Positions 62,426-64,000 of a stretch of 64,000 bases of DNA are shown here, one piece after another; position 1 is the stretch's first letter, and every line of letters starts with the position of its first letter. The DNA is taken from positions 2,790,001 to 2,854,000 of the forward strand of contig NZ_JACCFQ010000001.1 of the NCBI RefSeq assembly GCF_013410215.1, read 5' to 3'. Under the pieces are notes generated by a model. That model was given only the letters and a program-made list of their open reading frames with translations, had not been told where the DNA came from and did no database searches. Made by a program: the position numbers and the translations under genes. The DNA is from Nesterenkonia sandarakina (lineage in GTDB: Bacteria > Actinomycetota > Actinomycetes > Actinomycetales > Micrococcaceae).

Positions 62426-63622
62426 ATGGATCACGTTCTCTTCGCTGAATCTGCTCTGACTCCCGACGGAGTGCTCGGCCCCTATTGGCTTCGTATTGCG
62501 GCCGGGAGAATTGCGGAGGCTGGGCACGGCAGACCGCCGCAGCTTCCTGACGAATACGTCAAGGACGCGGTGATCGCCCCTGGCTTCGTCGATGTGCACG
62601 CCCACGGTGGCGGTGGCGCTGCCTTTACAGATGGTGCCGTTTCCGGGCGGAGTGCGTTGCTTGCTCATCGTCTTATGGGAACGACCACCATGTTGGCTTC
62701 TCTGGTAAGTGCTCCCGTGTCCGTGATCCTCGAGCAGGCCGCAGAGCTGAGTTCCCTGGTGGACTCCGGCGAGCTCGCAGGGGTCCATCTAGAGGGTCCG
62801 TGGTTGAGTCCGGATCACCGCGGGGCCCATGAGGCCGAGGTGCTCAGTGCTCCGACCTTCGACGCAGTTTCTGCTCTGCTCGAACACCCTGCGAGAAATC
62901 TGATCAGATACGTGACACTCGCACCCGAGCGTAACGGAGCGCTGGAAGCGATCCAACGGATGCGCTCCGCCGGGTCGACCCTGGGCATCGGTCACACTGG
63001 GGCCAGCTGCGCTCAGACCCGGGAAGCGATCGCCGCCGGGGCCAGCGCGGCCACGCACCTGTTCAATGCCATGAAGGGCCTGCACCACCGGGACCCAGGC
63101 GCGGCTCTGGCACTGCTGGAGGACCCCACGGCCTTCCTGGAACTGATCAGCGACGGGGTACATCTCGACGCCGAGATGATCCGCTTCGTCTGGGACTCCG
63201 CAACACGCAACGGCGGACCCCAGCGTCCGGTGCTGGTCTCAGACGCCATGCCCGGGGCTGCCGCTCCGGACGGTCGCTACAGACTTGGAGCGGTAGATGT
63301 CGAGGTTCTGGGAGGCGTGGCCAGACGCGTGACCTCAGACGGCAGCCTCGGTGCGATAGCGGGTTCAACGCTGACCCTCTCCGCTGCCGTGCGGGAGAGC
63401 ATACTTCGCGCCGGCATTGATCCGGCGCAGGCTCTCATGGCCGCGACCGCGAACCCTGCGTCCATGATCGGGCTTGAGGACGTCGGCAGGCTGCTCCCCG
63501 GTGGCCGTGCCGACCTGGTGCTGCTGGACCCGGAATGGCAGGTCCGCCGGGTGATGTACCGCGGCCGCTGGCTGGATCAGCGGTCCTCGGGTGCCTCACA
63601 GACCGATGGTCCGGCAGACTGA
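62426..63622 (+). CDS. nagA: N-acetylglucosamine-6-phosphate deacetylase
   Basis: A 398-residue amidohydrolase-fold enzyme that removes acetate from GlcNAc-6-P. It has the metal motif FVDVHAHGGGGAAFTDG, HLEGPWLSPDHRGAH, IGHTGASCAQTREAIAAGASAATHLFNAM and the catalytic Asp in VLVSDAMPGAAAPDG. It links MurQ (source of GlcNAc-6-P) to NagB. The ATG at 62426 follows GGGAGG by four bases. The gene diverges from the gntR-led operon and shares its control region. Confidence 0.94.
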   Translation: MDHVLFAESALTPDGVLGPYWLRIAAGRIAEAGHGRPPQLPDEYVKDAVIAPGFVDVHAHGGGGAAFTDGAVSGRSALLAHRLMGTTTMLASLVSAPVSVILEQAAELSSLVDSGELAGVHLEGPWLSPDHRGAHEAEVLSAPTFDAVSALLEHPARNLIRYVTLAPERNGALEAIQRMRSAGSTLGIGHTGASCAQTREAIAAGASAATHLFNAMKGLHHRDPGAALALLEDPTAFLELISDGVHLDAEMIRFVWDSATRNGGPQRPVLVSDAMPGAAAPDGRYRLGAVDVEVLGGVARRVTSDGSLGAIAGSTLTLSAAVRESILRAGIDPAQALMAATANPASMIGLEDVGRLLPGGRADLVLLDPEWQVRRVMYRGRWLDQRSSGASQTDGPAD

Positions 63623-63637
63623 GCGTCTGCCGGACCA
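63607..63637. terminator. 13-bp perfect inverted repeat at the nagA stop
   Basis: TGGTCCGGCAGAC (63607–63619) and its complement (63625–63637) flank TGAGC; the nagA stop codon (63620–63622) lies in the loop. It probably ends the nagA transcript. A smaller hairpin (GGGGCTGGGTCAGCCCC) follows at 63664–63680 before the pheT stop. Confidence 0.6.
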
Positions 63638-63709
63638 CCTGGGTCCTCAGCAGTGAACCGTGGGGGCTGGGTCAGCCCCGCGTGGTCACCGCTGAACGTG
63701 ATGCTGCGC

Positions 63710-64000
63710 TTACCGCTGCACAGCCCCGTGGCGCTGCTGGGCCAGGGCGACGGCGCCGGCGCGGGCCTCGGAGGCCTCCTCGGCGGTGAGCGTGCGGTCC
63801 GCGGCTCGGAAGCGCAGCGCGAAGGCCAGCGACTTGTGTCCGGCCTCGATGTGCTCACCGGAGTACACGTCGAAGAGCTCGATGCTCTCCAACAGCTCCC
63901 CGGCACCTTCGATCAGGCTGGCCTGCAGCTCCCCGGTCGGAAGCTGCTCGGCGACGATCAGAGAGACATCCTGGGTGGTCGGCGGGAAGGTCGAGATCGG
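63710..64000 (-). CDS. pheT: phenylalanyl-tRNA synthetase beta subunit, C-terminal end (cut by window)
   Basis: The last 96 codons of a gene running off the right edge. The sequence is an FDX-ACB (anticodon-binding) domain: [20 protein letters not shown], then [30 protein letters not shown] and [20 protein letters not shown]. The domain closes the beta subunit of PheRS. pheT is commonly the neighbour of argC in related actinobacteria. Confidence 0.93.
   Translation of the reverse strand, partial: PISTFPPTTQDVSLIVAEQLPTGELQASLIEGAGELLESIELFDVYSGEHIEAGHKSLAFALRFRAADRTLTAEEASEARAGAVALAQQRHGAVQR

Overview
The window is chromosomal DNA of a high-GC Gram-positive bacterium. Gene order (xerD–parA–scpA–scpB–rluB–tyrA–cmk–der; argCJBDFR…GH near pheT; a 16S–23S–5S operon without a spacer tRNA), many GTG starts and the actinobacterial rrn leader motif point to Actinomycetota, probably Micrococcales/Micrococcaceae (an Arthrobacter- or Nesterenkonia-like organism). 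The genus is a guess: no database search was possible.

Layout. 1–6.4 kb: the 3' end of a tRNA (Pro-like), a small glycine-rich membrane protein, an orphan lipoprotein solute-binding protein with its own palindromic operator, a DrrAB-type ABC exporter, a hotdog thioesterase and a beta-lactamase-fold lipoprotein. Two copies of a ~72-bp nested palindromic element lie here. 6.5–14.3 kb (minus): der, cmk, tyrA, rluB, scpB, scpA and parA as one overlapping operon, then a TRIC-like channel gene with a 22-bp tandem repeat behind it. 14.4–20.8 kb: the propionate/methylcitrate locus, prpE diverging from gntR–prpD–prpB–prpC, with two CTGTATAC palindromes in the shared control region. 21.0–29.4 kb (minus): xerD, pyrG, recN, nadK, tlyA, a 77-aa small ORF, a HAD phosphatase and a TPR-like protein, mostly joined by 4-nt overlaps. 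29.6–35.6 kb: the rrn operon on the minus strand with two candidate promoters.

35.9–42.5 kb: tyrS, a HelD-type helicase, an alkyladenine glycosylase, and a zinc-sparing pair (a CobW-like protein with a broken P-loop diverging from a cysteine-free L36), then a lytic-transglycosylase lipoprotein. 42.6–52.1 kb: the arginine pathway argC-J-B-D-F-R and argG-H, separated by a small ankyrin gene on the other strand. Matching tandem ARG-box-like operators precede argC and argG, and the repressor gene argR lies in the cluster.

52.2–63.6 kb: a quinone oxidoreductase, then what looks like a complete catabolic island for cell-wall amino sugars. It holds a sodium/solute symporter, AnmK, MurQ, a GlcNAc/MurNAc-type kinase, a FAD/Fe-S D-lactate dehydrogenase, NagB, a GntR/UTRA regulator and divergent NagA. 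Together they would convert (anhydro)MurNAc and GlcNAc to fructose-6-P, acetate, ammonia and, from the MurQ-released D-lactate, pyruvate. The island sits between argC and the 3' end of pheT, genes that are often close neighbours in related bacteria, and it reads as less GC-rich than the arg genes, so it may be a later insertion.

A theme across the window is in-frame short tandem repeats (12, 15, 15 and 24 bp) inside or next to core enzyme genes (prpE, argD, the 77-aa ORF, recN), giving acidic or polar low-complexity loops. Insert-like loops without an obvious repeat occur in xerD and the alkyladenine glycosylase. No CRISPR array, insertion sequence or prophage was seen.
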